Of a stretch of DNA of 64,000 nucleotides, positions 1 through 11,000 are shown piece after piece (within the stretch, counting starts at the first letter, position 1; every line of letters starts with the position of its first letter). A program made the translations under genes and the position numbers. The stretch covers positions 1-64,000 of the forward strand of contig VXIS01000072.1 of assembly GCA_008704415.1 (NCBI GenBank). The letters run 5' to 3'. The notes under the pieces are model-generated. The model had not been told where the DNA came from, searched no databases, and saw only the letters and a list, made by a program, of their open reading frames with translations. Source of the stretch: Sphaerosporella brunnea (taxonomy: Eukaryota > Ascomycota > Pezizomycetes > Pezizales > Pyronemataceae).

Positions 1-49
1 TAACAGTCGAAGGGGGGGGAGGGATCTGCCGTGCGTGCTTTCTCGGTTG

Positions 50-673
50 CTACCCCGAGCTGGACGGCTTGGAGCGTTTGCGTTTCGACTTCGTCGCAAC
101 AGGTGGAGCTGCCGGCGTTTTCGCCGTCGCCGTTACGGGTGAGGGAGGGGGTGCGGGCAGCGCCTGGGTGGCCGAATTCGCGACATGTGGCGGGGGCGAC
201 GTTTGGGTGACCCCGTGTGATACCGTCGTAGTTCGAGGGCTTTTCGCTTCGAGCCCCTTGACCCGAACCAGAAGCTGGCCGTTCTGAGCGGAGAGCTTTT
301 CAACCGTACCTTTCAGCTCAACTACAATCGTGACCAAATTGGCCAAGCTGGCATCATATTCTTCTTTGAGGGCGGCGAAGTGCCGACCTAAAATTCCTTC
401 AATGTCGGTGTGGAAAGGGGGGGCCGGAGGGGAGTCCCAGCCCGATTCCTGCATCTCCGCATCTGTCGTTTGCTCTGGCTGGTACTCCATCCACTCGGCG
501 AGCACGTGGGCAGCCTCAGCTTGTTCGCGTGTGAAAGCCTTGAGGAGATCCCAGCGAGTACGATCTCTTTCGCTTTCGCGACACGTTGTGCCAGTATGGC
601 CAAACATGGCGCACACACAGCACTGCCTTTTGTTGCTTCCCGATCTCGGGAAGAAAGAGGAGTAGTAAGGCAT
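50..673 (-). CDS. Zinc-knuckle / coiled-coil protein of unknown function
   Basis: An open frame of 207 residues from the ATG at 673. The frame stays open further upstream, to an ATG at 784 (244 residues). I prefer 673 because a related copy at 25.57 kb has the same local sequence at this Met. Near the N-terminus is a CCHC knuckle, C-x2-C-x4-H-x4-C, starting about residue 19 (CVCAMFGHTGTTC). It is followed by a charged stretch with coiled-coil-like leucine spacing (about residues 90-145), a Pro/Ala/Thr-rich linker, and a basic tail (KSKRKRSK) that could be a nuclear localisation signal. CCHC knuckles bind single-stranded nucleic acid in retroviral-type and MULE proteins, so a nucleic-acid role is inferred only. 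It is transcribed away from the FunK1 gene. Relatives of its N-terminal half (25.57 kb) and C-terminal part (56.82 kb) lie in this window, so it belongs to a dispersed, probably transposon-associated family. Confidence 0.55.
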   Translation of the reverse strand: MPYYSSFFPRSGSNKRQCCVCAMFGHTGTTCRESERDRTRWDLLKAFTREQAEAAHVLAEWMEYQPEQTTDAEMQESGWDSPPAPPFHTDIEGILGRHFAALKEEYDASLANLVTIVVELKGTVEKLSAQNGQLLVRVKGLEAKSPRTTTVSHGVTQTSPPPHVANSATQALPAPPPSPVTATAKTPAAPPVATKSKRKRSKPSSSG

Positions 674-1153
674 TGAGGCTAAAGTAAGATCCGTGATGGT
701 AGGTATAAACCAATCAGCGAGCACCACGTTGCGGCTTGGGGTTGGTAAGCACGAAGCGAGTTTTAACTGTGTGGTCAGGTGCATAAAGGCCTATACCCTT
801 AGCGGAATGTGTGATAGCGCGTGATCTGTGTCGCTTAGGCCACGTCGCAGGTGTGATTTGCTGATATATCTTATCGGCATCTTATCTTGATCGTGTCATC
901 CTCTTATCACAGTCTTATCAACATCTTGCACAGATCTGATCAGCTCTTATCGGCATCTTATCGGCATCTGATCGGAATCTTATCAGCATCTCATCGGAAT
1001 CTTATCCACATCTTATCGGCATCTCATCAGCGCCCCTGCGAGTCATTACTCAGCGGTCGGTTGCCACGGCAATCAACTACAACAACGACCACAACAAACA
1101 ACGCGCGGAGCCACAACGAACCGCGCACCCAGCTCCTCCGATCCACCATCTCC
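674..1153. promoter_or_regulatory. Divergent intergenic region with 11-bp phased GATA-type repeat
   Basis: This interval separates two divergently transcribed genes. Positions 863-1030 consist of about 15 units of an 11-bp repeat with consensus ATCTTATCGGC. Exact TTATC (GATAA on the minus strand) begins at 871, 882, 904, 915, 947, 958, 980, 1002 and 1013. The intervening slots carry one-base variants (TGATC, TCATC). All spacings are multiples of 11 except one 1-bp slip near 937-947. HGATAR is the known site of fungal GATA factors (the AreA/WC class). That the array works as an operator or part of a 5' UTR is inference. Confidence 0.6.
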
Positions 1154-3409
1154 ATGTCGCCCGTCACTACACGCAAAATGGTTCGCGACGGACAGGCTCC
1201 TCCCGCGAACGATCTTCCTACCAGCCTGACCAATCCCGCGCGACCGCGACGACGCGTGGCTCGTGCAGCTGCGCAAGATGCACCTCCGCCCGCTATCACT
1301 GCCGATGATCACGATAATCCTGCTCTCTCTCAATCATCCGAATCCACCGGGTTGCCGTTCTCAACCAGGGCGCTTCGCCAGGCCCTGTCGGGCTCGACGA
1401 TGTCGGTGTCGCAGTCGTTGTCCAGCGTGACTGCGGCTTCGACTCCACGAAGCTTCAACTCTGATGCGCTCCGGCCGCACGCGTTCAACGACACCGCTAA
1501 CCGCCCGCGGTCGTCTAAAACCCCGCGTCTGGTCATGGATGTCACACTGTATACCGAGCTCCTGGACCGCGTCGCTTACGACGTTGACGCGCTGTGGGAC
1601 ATTTTCGACGACACCGACGTTGACGTCCCCCCCGCGTATCTGCACGACGGAAATCGCTGGGTCGGGTGGCCGCCTTCACCGTATGAGGGCGATGTGCTGC
1701 AGTGGTTTTTCGACGACATCTGCCCGCTCCTACCCACCGTGGAACATGCAGACGGACATCGAATCGAATACGTGGCCTCCGGCGATCTGATACTTCAAAA
1801 CGGAGACGCCGACCGAAAAGGCGATCTTCTAGTGCGCTGCTGCTCGCCTGACAGTACATCGCGATCGTACTGGGACCAGGTTCGGATTGTGGGCGAGCTC
1901 AAGCGGAACCCCGACAAAGACGGACGCGATAAAACATTCATACAGCTGGCAAACTACATGCGTGAGCTGTTCGGGACGCAGCCGCAGCGGTGCTGGGCGC
2001 TCGGATTCACGCTGTGCGGCGCTCTCATGCGACTGTTCCGCTTCGATCGATCTGGAGCTGTTGCCTCAACCGCGATCGACATCCACAAAGAACCCAGGAC
2101 TTTCATCGCCGCCACGAAAGGGTTTCTGACGCGCGACGCCGCCGTCATTGGCTTCGACCCCACCATACGATGGAATCCTGAGCCCGACCGCGAAGCGGTA
2201 TACGATCCGACGTTGCATTTCCTCCTACCGAGTCTGCCCGATCCCTTCATCGTCGCGGATGGAAAGAAGTACCGCATATATCGCAGCTTTATCGTCCGCC
2301 GGTACGCGATAGCCACTCGTGGCACGGTTTGCTGGCGCGCGCGACCTTTCGATTCGCCGGAGGATAGTCCGTGGACTTACGTTGTCAAGGACCAGTGGCG
2401 AGCGGCGGAGCGCGATGTGGAAGGCGATTTCATGTCACGAATCGAGCCCGGAACCGTTGGCCTGCCGGGGTATATATGGCACGCTGACATGCGGGACGGC
2501 GACAGATTGATGGACGTTGCCAGCTATATCAGACACGGGCTCGCGCACGGTACGCAGCGCAATTCCACATCGCGGGCGCTTACGCGGACCAGCTACAACC
2601 TGTACCACCCCGCCGCCGATATCCGCCTCCAAAACCGCGTCAAAACTCGCATCATCATGAGTCCACTCGGAAAGCCTCTGCTCTCCTTCCGATCCTACAA
2701 ACACCTGCTCCTCGCCCTGCGTGACGCCGTGCTGGGACACCGGCACATGTACACGCAGCACGGCATCGTCCACCGCGACGTATCGCTTAACAACATACTC
2801 CTGCACCCTGATACACCCGGAACCGCCGCCGGCCCCTACGGCTTCCTCATAGACTTTGATTTCGCCATCGATCGCGCACGGCAGGCCCTCTGCGGCGCCG
2901 ATTTCATCACGGGAACGTTCATGTACATGAGCATCGACGTGCTGGAGGGCAGCATGACAACCCCGCATTCCCCGATCGAGGATCTTGAGAGCTTCTACTA
3001 TGTGCTCCTCGACATCGCTATCCACTACGACGAGCGCGGCGCTCGACGCTCACCGCTGCCCGCGGTGACTGTCTTCCACCGCAACCACCACGGCAGTCTC
3101 GAGGAGCTGCGCAAATCGGCTGTCGATGCAAAGACTGCCTGTTTGAAGAAAAGGAAGTTCGTTCTGGAGGTTCTGCCGACCTGCAATGCTACCGCGCAGG
3201 ACGAGCTTTGGGAGTTGCTCGATGACTGGCGTGGCCTAATTGACGAGGCGCATAGACGCGCCGATGACGTTGTGTTGATACGCATGGGGCGTGGGTTACC
3301 GATCACGCGCCCGGCTATCGACCCGGACAGAAGGGACGACCAGATAGAGGATATGTACAACGCGGTATTGGGGATTTTGGAGCGGGCGATTGAGAGGTTG
3401 GCAGATTAG
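1154..3409 (+). CDS. FunK1-type fungal protein kinase
   Basis: The product is about 751 residues from the ATG at 1154. The frame is open back to 887, but that part translates the GATA repeat, so I place the start at 1154 or at the in-frame ATG at 1178 (better context, AAAATGG). The N-terminal ~190 residues are Ser/Thr/Ala/Arg-rich and probably disordered. The FunK1 N-lobe region follows (GELKRNPDKDGRDK, then ALGFTLCGALMRLFRFDRSG). The C-lobe has the catalytic loop HRDVSLNNILL (His codon at 2771), the metal-binding IDFDFA in place of DFG (Asp codon at 2852), an activation-segment GTFMYMSIDVL, and IEDLESFYYVLL. These are the family hallmarks, and I see no break, so it is predicted to be active. 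FunK1 kinases form large lineage-specific families in filamentous fungi, and their substrates are mostly unknown. No introns are needed to read it. It ends in a TAG stop at 3407-3409. Confidence 0.85.
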   Translation: MSPVTTRKMVRDGQAPPANDLPTSLTNPARPRRRVARAAAQDAPPPAITADDHDNPALSQSSESTGLPFSTRALRQALSGSTMSVSQSLSSVTAASTPRSFNSDALRPHAFNDTANRPRSSKTPRLVMDVTLYTELLDRVAYDVDALWDIFDDTDVDVPPAYLHDGNRWVGWPPSPYEGDVLQWFFDDICPLLPTVEHADGHRIEYVASGDLILQNGDADRKGDLLVRCCSPDSTSRSYWDQVRIVGELKRNPDKDGRDKTFIQLANYMRELFGTQPQRCWALGFTLCGALMRLFRFDRSGAVASTAIDIHKEPRTFIAATKGFLTRDAAVIGFDPTIRWNPEPDREAVYDPTLHFLLPSLPDPFIVADGKKYRIYRSFIVRRYAIATRGTVCWRARPFDSPEDSPWTYVVKDQWRAAERDVEGDFMSRIEPGTVGLPGYIWHADMRDGDRLMDVASYIRHGLAHGTQRNSTSRALTRTSYNLYHPAADIRLQNRVKTRIIMSPLGKPLLSFRSYKHLLLALRDAVLGHRHMYTQHGIVHRDVSLNNILLHPDTPGTAAGPYGFLIDFDFAIDRARQALCGADFITGTFMYMSIDVLEGSMTTPHSPIEDLESFYYVLLDIAIHYDERGARRSPLPAVTVFHRNHHGSLEELRKSAVDAKTACLKKRKFVLEVLPTCNATAQDELWELLDDWRGLIDEAHRRADDVVLIRMGRGLPITRPAIDPDRRDDQIEDMYNAVLGILERAIERLAD

Positions 3410-4410
3410 ATCCTGGGACGGGGGAACGGTGATCGGTTATTTTTGTTTGGCGCTTGGGTTTGTATCGTGGGATTGCGTGCTTGTTGCATTCGCATACACG
3501 TACCGGCGATGATGTCCTGAGCCGCACGTGCGTTTTGGGAGTTTAACTTGGGCAACCGCATTTTTGTGGAGTTTACTTCTGTTTTCTGCTTTTCTAGCGA
3601 GGGGAGCCCGCGTTTCGTAGCACCTGGCGGAAATTTACTCGTTCCATTGACAAATCAAGGGCACCCAGGGAGATGATGGGAACACAAAGGAAGCGCGCGG
3701 AACTGGCTTTTGCACTTTATCGACCTTCACTGGAAGCGTTGCGGTTGCATCGGCAGTGCAAGGCTTTCACGGGCCGCGCACAATGTGGGTTATGGCACGC
3801 GGCGGTGGCAAGTCTGCCCAGTAGAAGTTGCATCTTATACGATGTGTTAAATTGGTCAAAGGGAGCGATTCCGTCGAAGTCTGGTTCTCGCCATGCATTG
3901 GGAGAGGATAAGTGATGAACTGATAAACGTGAACAGATAACGAGCCCATGAGATCGCTCCAGTGCGCGTGACGCTACGGCTCGAATGTGCATACGCATCC
4001 GCGCGGTTCCAAGTATGTCAATCCGCCCTGTTCCATGGCTTGTGGCGGCAATTGGGCGCAAGCTCCCGCTGAATCTGGCGCGGGACTTTGTCAGTACCGC
4101 CTTTGCCGCGGGCGGTGGCTACGACATCAGTCGGCATGTCCGTGTGGCTGTATTTAGCGACATCCGAACAGACTTCGCACCAAACCGGCTGACGACCGAC
4201 CATTTTGGATATCCACCCTGGAATAGAGGAGGGATGTATCACCCGCCTCTCAAGCCTCGAATCTGGGTAATTTTATACCACTGGAATTCGTGCGTTTTGT
4301 GTTGCCCGCTTTTTTGTGTGTTGGAGTCGATTCAACCGAGCGTTTACCAATTTTTTTGAAGTATATTGTGAGGTGGCTGGATATTGCAACGCTGTAACTG
4401 TGCACTAAGT
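3410..4410. other. Intergenic, no recognised feature
   Basis: Short open frames occur on both strands, but none shows a domain, good composition or a paralogue in this window. I see no RNA gene or repeat. Confidence 0.4.
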
Positions 4411-4684
4411 CATTTTTCGTGCTGAAGATGTTCAAGGGGTGATGACTCGTGCAGAAGATGTTCAACGGGTGATGACTCGTGCAGGAAATAGGCATTCAGT
4501 GATGAAGCGTGCAGGAAATAGGCATTGAGTGATGACGCATGCAGCAGATATACAATGAGTGATATCGTGTGGTGCGATAGTGTACTGAGTGATGGCTTGT
4601 GCTGCAAATGGGCAATGAGTGATGACTCGTGCTGTATATGTTCAACAATCGATGACGCGTGCAGGAAATAGGCATTGAGTGATG
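4411..4684. repeat. 30-bp minisatellite, about 9 units
   Basis: Units begin at 4411, 4441, 4471, 4501, 4531, 4561, 4591, 4621 and 4651, with a stub at 4681. The core is GTGATGACTCGTGCAG followed by a variable AAATAGGCATTGA-like half. The units differ by substitutions but I see no insertion or deletion: every unit is exactly 30 bp. Because 30 is a multiple of three, the minus strand reads through in more than one frame as 10-residue repeats. I do not call it coding. Confidence 0.85.
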
Positions 4685-6016
4685 AAGAGAAGGATTACAA
4701 GCAGATTTGGATTGCGATTTCAAGCAAGTAAAAGGCGGGATGAGCGCTCATGTATCAGGCGCACATCTAGCCACTGTAGGTCTTCAGAAGCGGATTCAGT
4801 TCTGCAAAATCATTATGAGATCACCATTCGGCACTATGACAGGCCTGCAGGCATTGTTGCAGGTCCCTGGCTGCTCACATCCGCTGTGTTTGGCGGCAGA
4901 GATGTATTTTCAACAGTAGCCATATGCGCCGTGAAGCGTTTCAGATGATGGGGCTGGTTAGTAACTTGCATGAGATTACGGTACGGTTGTAGGCCAATCA
5001 CGGCAGGAATCCTACACAATTTGACCAGGCTTGCCCAATGTATACCACCTCATGGCGGTTACTCAGAACGGTCTGTAGTTTGCGAAGTAGGAAGAGGAAG
5101 GCAGGCAAAGTGGTTCCAAGGATAATCCAACGACAGAGAACCTTGATGGACAATACACCAGCTTGATATTGACGGTTCGACATTTACAAGCTGTGTACTA
5201 AAATGAAGATGCCGGCTTCGCTCATATCAAATCCGGTAGCGAACAACGTAAGTCGACACACAAAATGCTAGCACCCAGCACTCTTCAACGCTTCCTTCCC
5301 TGATCACCGGGTGAGGGCGACATGTGGGTTAGCTCATTGTCGCGTCCGGGTGTTTTGGAATGGCTGGCAGTTGCATAACCTCACGACTGCAGCGCTCACA
5401 TAGAGGGCTTCATTACGAGGCTTGCGTACCGCAACGTCGAGTTGGATTTTGGCGGACAGTTAGGGCAGCTACACAAGCCACCGCTTACAGACTGCGCGTC
5501 TCTGTCGGTAACGTTGCCGCGCACTCTGTACCTGGCGAAATGACCGGCCGTGTTTTGAACGCATGGTGTTATGCCGGCGTCGGCAATATGCATGCCGGTT
5601 GAATAGGACTTGAAAATCAACGGCCAGGATAATCGGCAGCCAGCATGCCATGTGGTGGATGAAAGAGGGGACCGGGGTCCATGTGAGAACGGGTGGCAGA
5701 GTGGCACAGTGGTGTCGGGAAGATGTCACTATTGAATTCCGTGCCCGAAGCAGCACGCTAAGCTTGCACTTGTATGAGATGACAACATTGAGTTGCGGCT
5801 GGATCGAACTAGGTGTTTGGGAAGGGAAAGGACTGCGCTCGGTCGGCAACCAGTGTTGAAGTGACATCAGCGCACTGGTTTCTTGATAATTGCGGGTCGG
5901 TTGAATCGGAGTCCTCACCGCGGGTGTTAGACCTTTTTGCGCCAGAAAATTGGCGGCAATGACCAAATCGGAGTTACCACGGCAACAGCGATTGGACGCC
6001 GGTTCGATATGACAAC
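4685..6016. other. Intergenic, no recognised feature
   Basis: There are only short, overlapping open frames with no recognisable motif. A 206-residue minus-strand frame at 5469-6089 runs into the MITE at 6017 and has no domain-like composition, so I do not call it a gene. Confidence 0.35.
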
Positions 6017-6146
6017 CAGTGTTCCTAATAGCCAGTCCGTACGTTGGGCTGATGGAAAAGGCGGGTGCGCTGTTTGGGCTGAAGCCCACGTCGGGCTGGC
6101 TGGCGGGCTTCCAGCGGATGCAGGTATCATGCGCTATGGGCCATGA
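6017..6146 (+). mobile_element. hAT-type MITE, left half only
   Basis: It starts with the terminal sequence CAGTGTTCCTAATAGCC and continues with the GC-rich subterminal block (GCAGCCCACGTCGGGCTGGC-type) shared with the fuller copy at 48917-49232. The right half is missing or unrecognisably diverged. Confidence 0.65.
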
Positions 6147-7645
6147 AGCCCGTGAAAAAAGTTGAACTGTTGCGGTGGAAGCATATACGTACCGGAGGTG
6201 ATTAGTGGAAAGCGACTAGAGCGTTTGACCCGCCTATTGGGTGGCGAAGTTAGAACGAGGGAGCGGTGGGATGTTTGGACCTCTCATTGCGGGTTGTGCT
6301 TGGACGTTCATGCTCTGTTTGAAGCAACGATATTGCTGCGGATTGCAGCCTATTCCCAATCGTCATGGCTACTGAGCACTCGTAAATAGCAGTACCGGAC
6401 TTACAGCGTCGAATGTTCGAGGCCAAATGTGAGTTCTCAAATGATCCGTACGAAGAATATCGCAATCGCCTCTGCGCTTCAATCCACGTCGGGGGATTAA
6501 GTACGAGCACTGAAAACGAGAGTTGGTTCAGGTTTATTTATGCGCGCGTCAGGAATGCAACCCACAGATCTCTAGAGCGAACGCTGATAGCTTTACCCCC
6601 TTGGTTGTGCAATATCCTTGGTGCGTCTTCATATTTCATTTATGTATTTAAAATGCAACACCTTGATCGTCTGTTTAAGACCACATTCACCTAACCTGTG
6701 TATGGGCCTGCACGCCTAAAACCGACCATTGTGGCTCTCAACTATAAAGTTGGTAGCCATCCCTATTTTGGCAATGGATTGATGCCGCATGCACAGAGCT
6801 AATAGGCCATCCTTGGATGGCCATCTCCTGTCTTCAGCAAGGCTGTCAATACCTGAATCATATCAAAGCTATCAATCTGGTTGACACGTTGGAAGTAGGC
6901 TCCAAATTCACGTTATTTGTATTTCCAATCAATCCGCAGTCCATTTCTGGTGTAGTCGATATATCCACAAGGGAATCCCAGCAGACATTCTAAACTTTCC
7001 TGAGTGCTACCATCGGCCGTGCATGCGCAGTAGTAGTTATCTCGTTTCCGTGAGAGGAAGCATCGTGTGGATTGTCTTATTCTCGCTCACATGCTAAAAT
7101 GTCAGCGGAGTGGTATTTAGAGGGCCTGTGTTTGTTTCGAAAGGAACCCGTATGTGCTGATCTTATATATGACCGTGCTATTCATCCTCAATCCCCGTCA
7201 ACTGGTTGCTGCAAAATACCACGGTTGAATACTTGCACAGCGAAGGACGCAGACGCAGAACTCCGTTCAGCGCGTCTTTCATGTGCAACGGGGACTACAA
7301 CAGCGGTTGTTGTATGTTCGTGTGCTTTCGCACAGTAGCCTTGTGATGCTAGAGTTGTTTCAGCACAGTCGAACACACTGGAAAAGGGTGCAGCTCGGAC
7401 AGAAACGTGTATCACTGTACGCCAACACGGGAAGCATCAAGGTTGCTGAAACACAGGCTGTCGCAGAATGCTTGAATAATATACCGCAACCGCATTTTAG
7501 CTGCCTGCGGCGGGTTGAATGCAGTCGTAACATCCCGTTTGCAACATCATAAATCGACCGTGCACTGCGCCCAGTGGTGCCAGCCATTGAGGTGAGAAAC
7601 TACATAGCTGCTGTATTTCACCAAAAGCCATCAAGACTGCAGCAG
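6147..7645. other. Intergenic, no recognised feature
   Basis: No domain-bearing frame, repeat or RNA gene could be recognised here on either strand. Confidence 0.35.
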
Positions 7646-8010
7646 TATTGTGCAAGGGCTCAATCACCATGACCTTAGTTTGTGGGGGGGTTACCCGGGT
7701 CTGACAAGCGAGTGATGAACGGTGACACTCCGGCGTCTAATATTAATGAGACAAACTTTTGGAAAAAAAAATAACTTGAATGATTAAAACAGAGCCCATC
7801 AAGTGCCCGCGCGCCCAGTCGTCGTTGACTGCGGCAGTACCATATAGGAGGCGTAGGAAAGACTGGGTCCGTCGGGGAGACTCGTAGCCCGGCCGCTCCA
7901 CGCTCGATGATTTTGGGGGCTGTCCGACGTGTCACTTGTAATCACTTGCTTATCAGACCTGGGTGACCCCCCACAAACGAAGGTCGTGGTTCTAGGGCCC
8001 TTGCACTATA
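7646..8010. mobile_element. MITE-like element with long (~70-bp) terminal inverted repeats
   Basis: The left arm (about 7646-7716) and right arm (about 7941-8010) are inverted copies of one another. Both carry GTGCAAGGG near the outside, then ACC(A/C)(T/C)GACCTT, GTTTGTGGGGGG, ACCC(G/A)GGTCTGA and AAGC(G/A)AGTGAT. The outermost bases are TA on each side, which would fit a TA target duplication (Tc1/mariner-like), but I cannot fix the boundary exactly. The ~220-bp interior holds no coding frame. No second copy was noticed in the window. Confidence 0.7.
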
Positions 8011-11000
8011 TCACTGGCCAAAGCCTAGAGTGAGCTTCACTGCCGTTGACATTGGGCTGGCCACGACGGCATTGCCTTCAACCTCTGGTGACCAACAGAT
8101 GGCTAGTTGCAGTGCGCTTGCGGACTCCCAAAATTAAAATATTTTCACCATCCAACGGCTTGATGTTTGGTCTCAAACGTAGGTAAAACTCTCGTTCCCC
8201 TTGTAGGAACACAACAAGTCAAAGGTTCAAAGGTGAAGATTGGATTGTTCTGCTTTACCGGCAAGATGATCAAACCTCCCCCACTAGAATAGCAAGGGAA
8301 TGGGTGGCTTTACAGTAGCATCAGAAGGCACCATGAGGCGAGCCAGACTGATGAGCCGTCAACCCGACTCCATCTATGTAGCGCAGTGATATGAGTGCTC
8401 ACCAGTGTGTGCGCTGTTCATATATTGTGCTTACATAACTACACACTCCTTGGCTCCATCCCTCATACTCAGACTCGTTGTTTGCCCTGGCCGCAGCTGC
8501 AACCCTGGAACTGCCTCAGGCTCAGCCCTGCACGGCAACTCCCAGTGTCTGGACAACGACAGGGATCGCAGTTGAGGAATTGGTTTCCACCGGGTTAATA
8601 ACGAACGGCAGGTTATGAGACTTGTGGCAGTCATTGTGATCTTAGAGGTGGGTCAAATCTTGTGGCAGCCGCTCTGCGCGTCAACACACAATCGTGGTGG
8701 CCGTTCTCAGATCCCCATTAATCCGTCTGAAGGCTGTGCCGCTAGCTGTGCTATCTTTCGCCTGTCAGCTGGTGTTGGTACTCACCCACCAGGAAATGAG
8801 AGTGACGCTGTTAGGTCAGTCAGTTAGGACGCCTGTTGATGGGAATGTCTGATTGCGACAACTGTTACTTCTGTTCTGGGCCTTCGGGTATGTGTTAGCT
8901 GTATTGAACACCGAGCGAAAATTCGAGTTGCCGATGCGTCGAGAGTGTCATTCCAAAAGCCGCCCCGCTGGGAGGCTTACATATCTACCAAGATGGTGGG
9001 ACTTGACATCGCTCTATAGGAGGCCGATAGGTCGCCCAGTTCTATACCAACAGCACACCAACTGAAGCACCAAATTCTCGTATATTATATACATGAGATG
9101 CCGCGGGAGGTTCGAAGTCGGGTCAAGTCGTGCGGCTTGCGGCTAAAATCTTCGACGGACTGCTTTCTGAAGATTATATCCACGCTCCATAGATTCATCC
9201 GATAGAAACGGGGATTGTATTAGATTCGGCCGATCTACTTTTCTATTTGGCTCACTTACATTCTATCACCTGAAACCGTCGTTGCATTGGTTTACTGTAG
9301 AGGGACGGGAAGTAACCCATTTAAACCCGGCGGTCCGTCTCATGCCTTATTTTACTGGACAACCTCCACGTGGCTCTCTAAAAGTGAGATGGAGCGGTGA
9401 TTGAAGAATGTATAAGTAATCGAACAGTGTAGCTGGGTATAACAGATGGAAAAATAGACCAGCCCAATACAAACGGAGGGCTGTACTTCGGGTATGTTTT
9501 CGCGTGATCCATCAGTCGACGTAATGTTCTACAAGATTGTGAGATCTGGCACCATCGGTTTACATGGGTTACTCGCATGGCAGTGCGATGAACTCCAAGC
9601 CGGTTTGGCGTCGGAACGACTGGCAATGCAGCTTCCGCTGGTTGTAAACATGCACGTGCTGTGTGGTGTCGCTGTTTTTGACCGCATCAGCGCAATCATC
9701 GGAATCATTGATATTATCAAAAACAGCCAACTCATTGAGATCATCCAAATCGTGCACATCATCCAAATCGTACATCATCCGCATCAACATAAGTCACATA
9801 ATGGCCACGAAGCAATACACCGCAACAACTGGAATGGCATGGAGTTAAATCGCTGGGGGCCCATGAAAATGTCGGCAGCGTAACGAAGAACGATTGCCCA
9901 GGTCCGGGTGCGACGGCAATCAGTGAGATTGATGAGCCAAATAAATGGGTAGTGGTGCTCATGAGGCTTTGGAAGGCGTGATCGCATATACTCAACTGGG
10001 TTCCGACCGGCTCGAACATCTGAAGGGTGTTTGGCAAAGCACCGCCACTGCCACCCCACAACCACACCAATACTGGACGAAATCGAATCATCATTCGTTT
10101 GACAGAAGGCCTGGATTATGGGCCTTTTTGGTGACCTCATGGAATGTGTGCAATAATCCACTGCCAGCCCGCATTTATCTTCATCCTGTATTTCTTCTAT
10201 GCGCTTTTACGTTGAAGAAGATTGCTGTGGTCATCTAGAGCACAATGTGTGGCTGAAACACTTGAGCACTCCCAGACCTGTTCAAAACCTTGCGCAACCC
10301 GAGGAAGCCCAACACCAATTCTGGAACCGATGGGCTCCAGATATACCCACCGTGACACCCCAGGGGATCTGAGACCGCGGGTTCTGGTGCTATGCCAGCC
10401 ATGCAGTGTGTCCAAAGCCAATACACAACACCTGAAGGCTGCCTGATATATACCACGAGTAACCGTGGGTCCGCACATAGTTCACTGTTGGGCACAGGTT
10501 ACACATCCGTTGAGTGATCAACAGGCGATTCCATTGGGGTATTATTAGATGCCTGGTGGCTGTGGAGGCGGTTACCTACTAGAATGATGCCTCCTACCAG
10601 GCCGCTATGAAACAGCCAGATTCATGCCACCTTCAGGGCACGTAGCAGCTATTCAGTAAGCCGTGTCACGAAACTTCAGTGGCAGATGCGGGGGGTGAGG
10701 ACATGTTTTTACGGATCGCGGACTTCATGCTGGTTCCGTCTAGCAAAATGGACGCAAGGTTCTTCGGAGTCCAAAAATCAGGTAGTGCGAGCTGAACAGC
10801 AGGTACTGGCTATAGGCCACCTACAGAGGCCCGGAAATTCTCCCATGGTAAGGTGAAATATGGCAGCGACGGAACCGGAAGTCTTTTGCAGACATTAAAT
10901 ATCAAGTCATTGAGAGTGAGTTAGAGGTGTGGGCAAAAATCATATTAAAGAATGACGCAGCGTGTTCGGAAGACTGACGCTGGGTAAAGTTGTGGTCGGT

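Noticed and set aside
887..1153. N-terminal extension of the FunK1 protein from the ATG at 887
   Set aside because: It only translates the 11-bp GATA repeat (SASHRNLIHILSASH-type) and a Thr/Asn run. The frame is open because the repeat lacks stops in this frame, and good start codons exist at 1154 and 1178.
4411..4684. CRISPR array
   Set aside because: The repeat is a head-to-tail 30-bp minisatellite without unique spacers, in a eukaryotic context.
5469..6089. 206-residue minus-strand open frame as a gene
   Set aside because: It overlaps the MITE at 6017, shows no motif, and competing frames are equally long for this composition.
9663..9790. Asp-rich coding repeat (TCATCC-type)
   Set aside because: Only a few imperfect units, open by chance on both strands, with no flanking gene.
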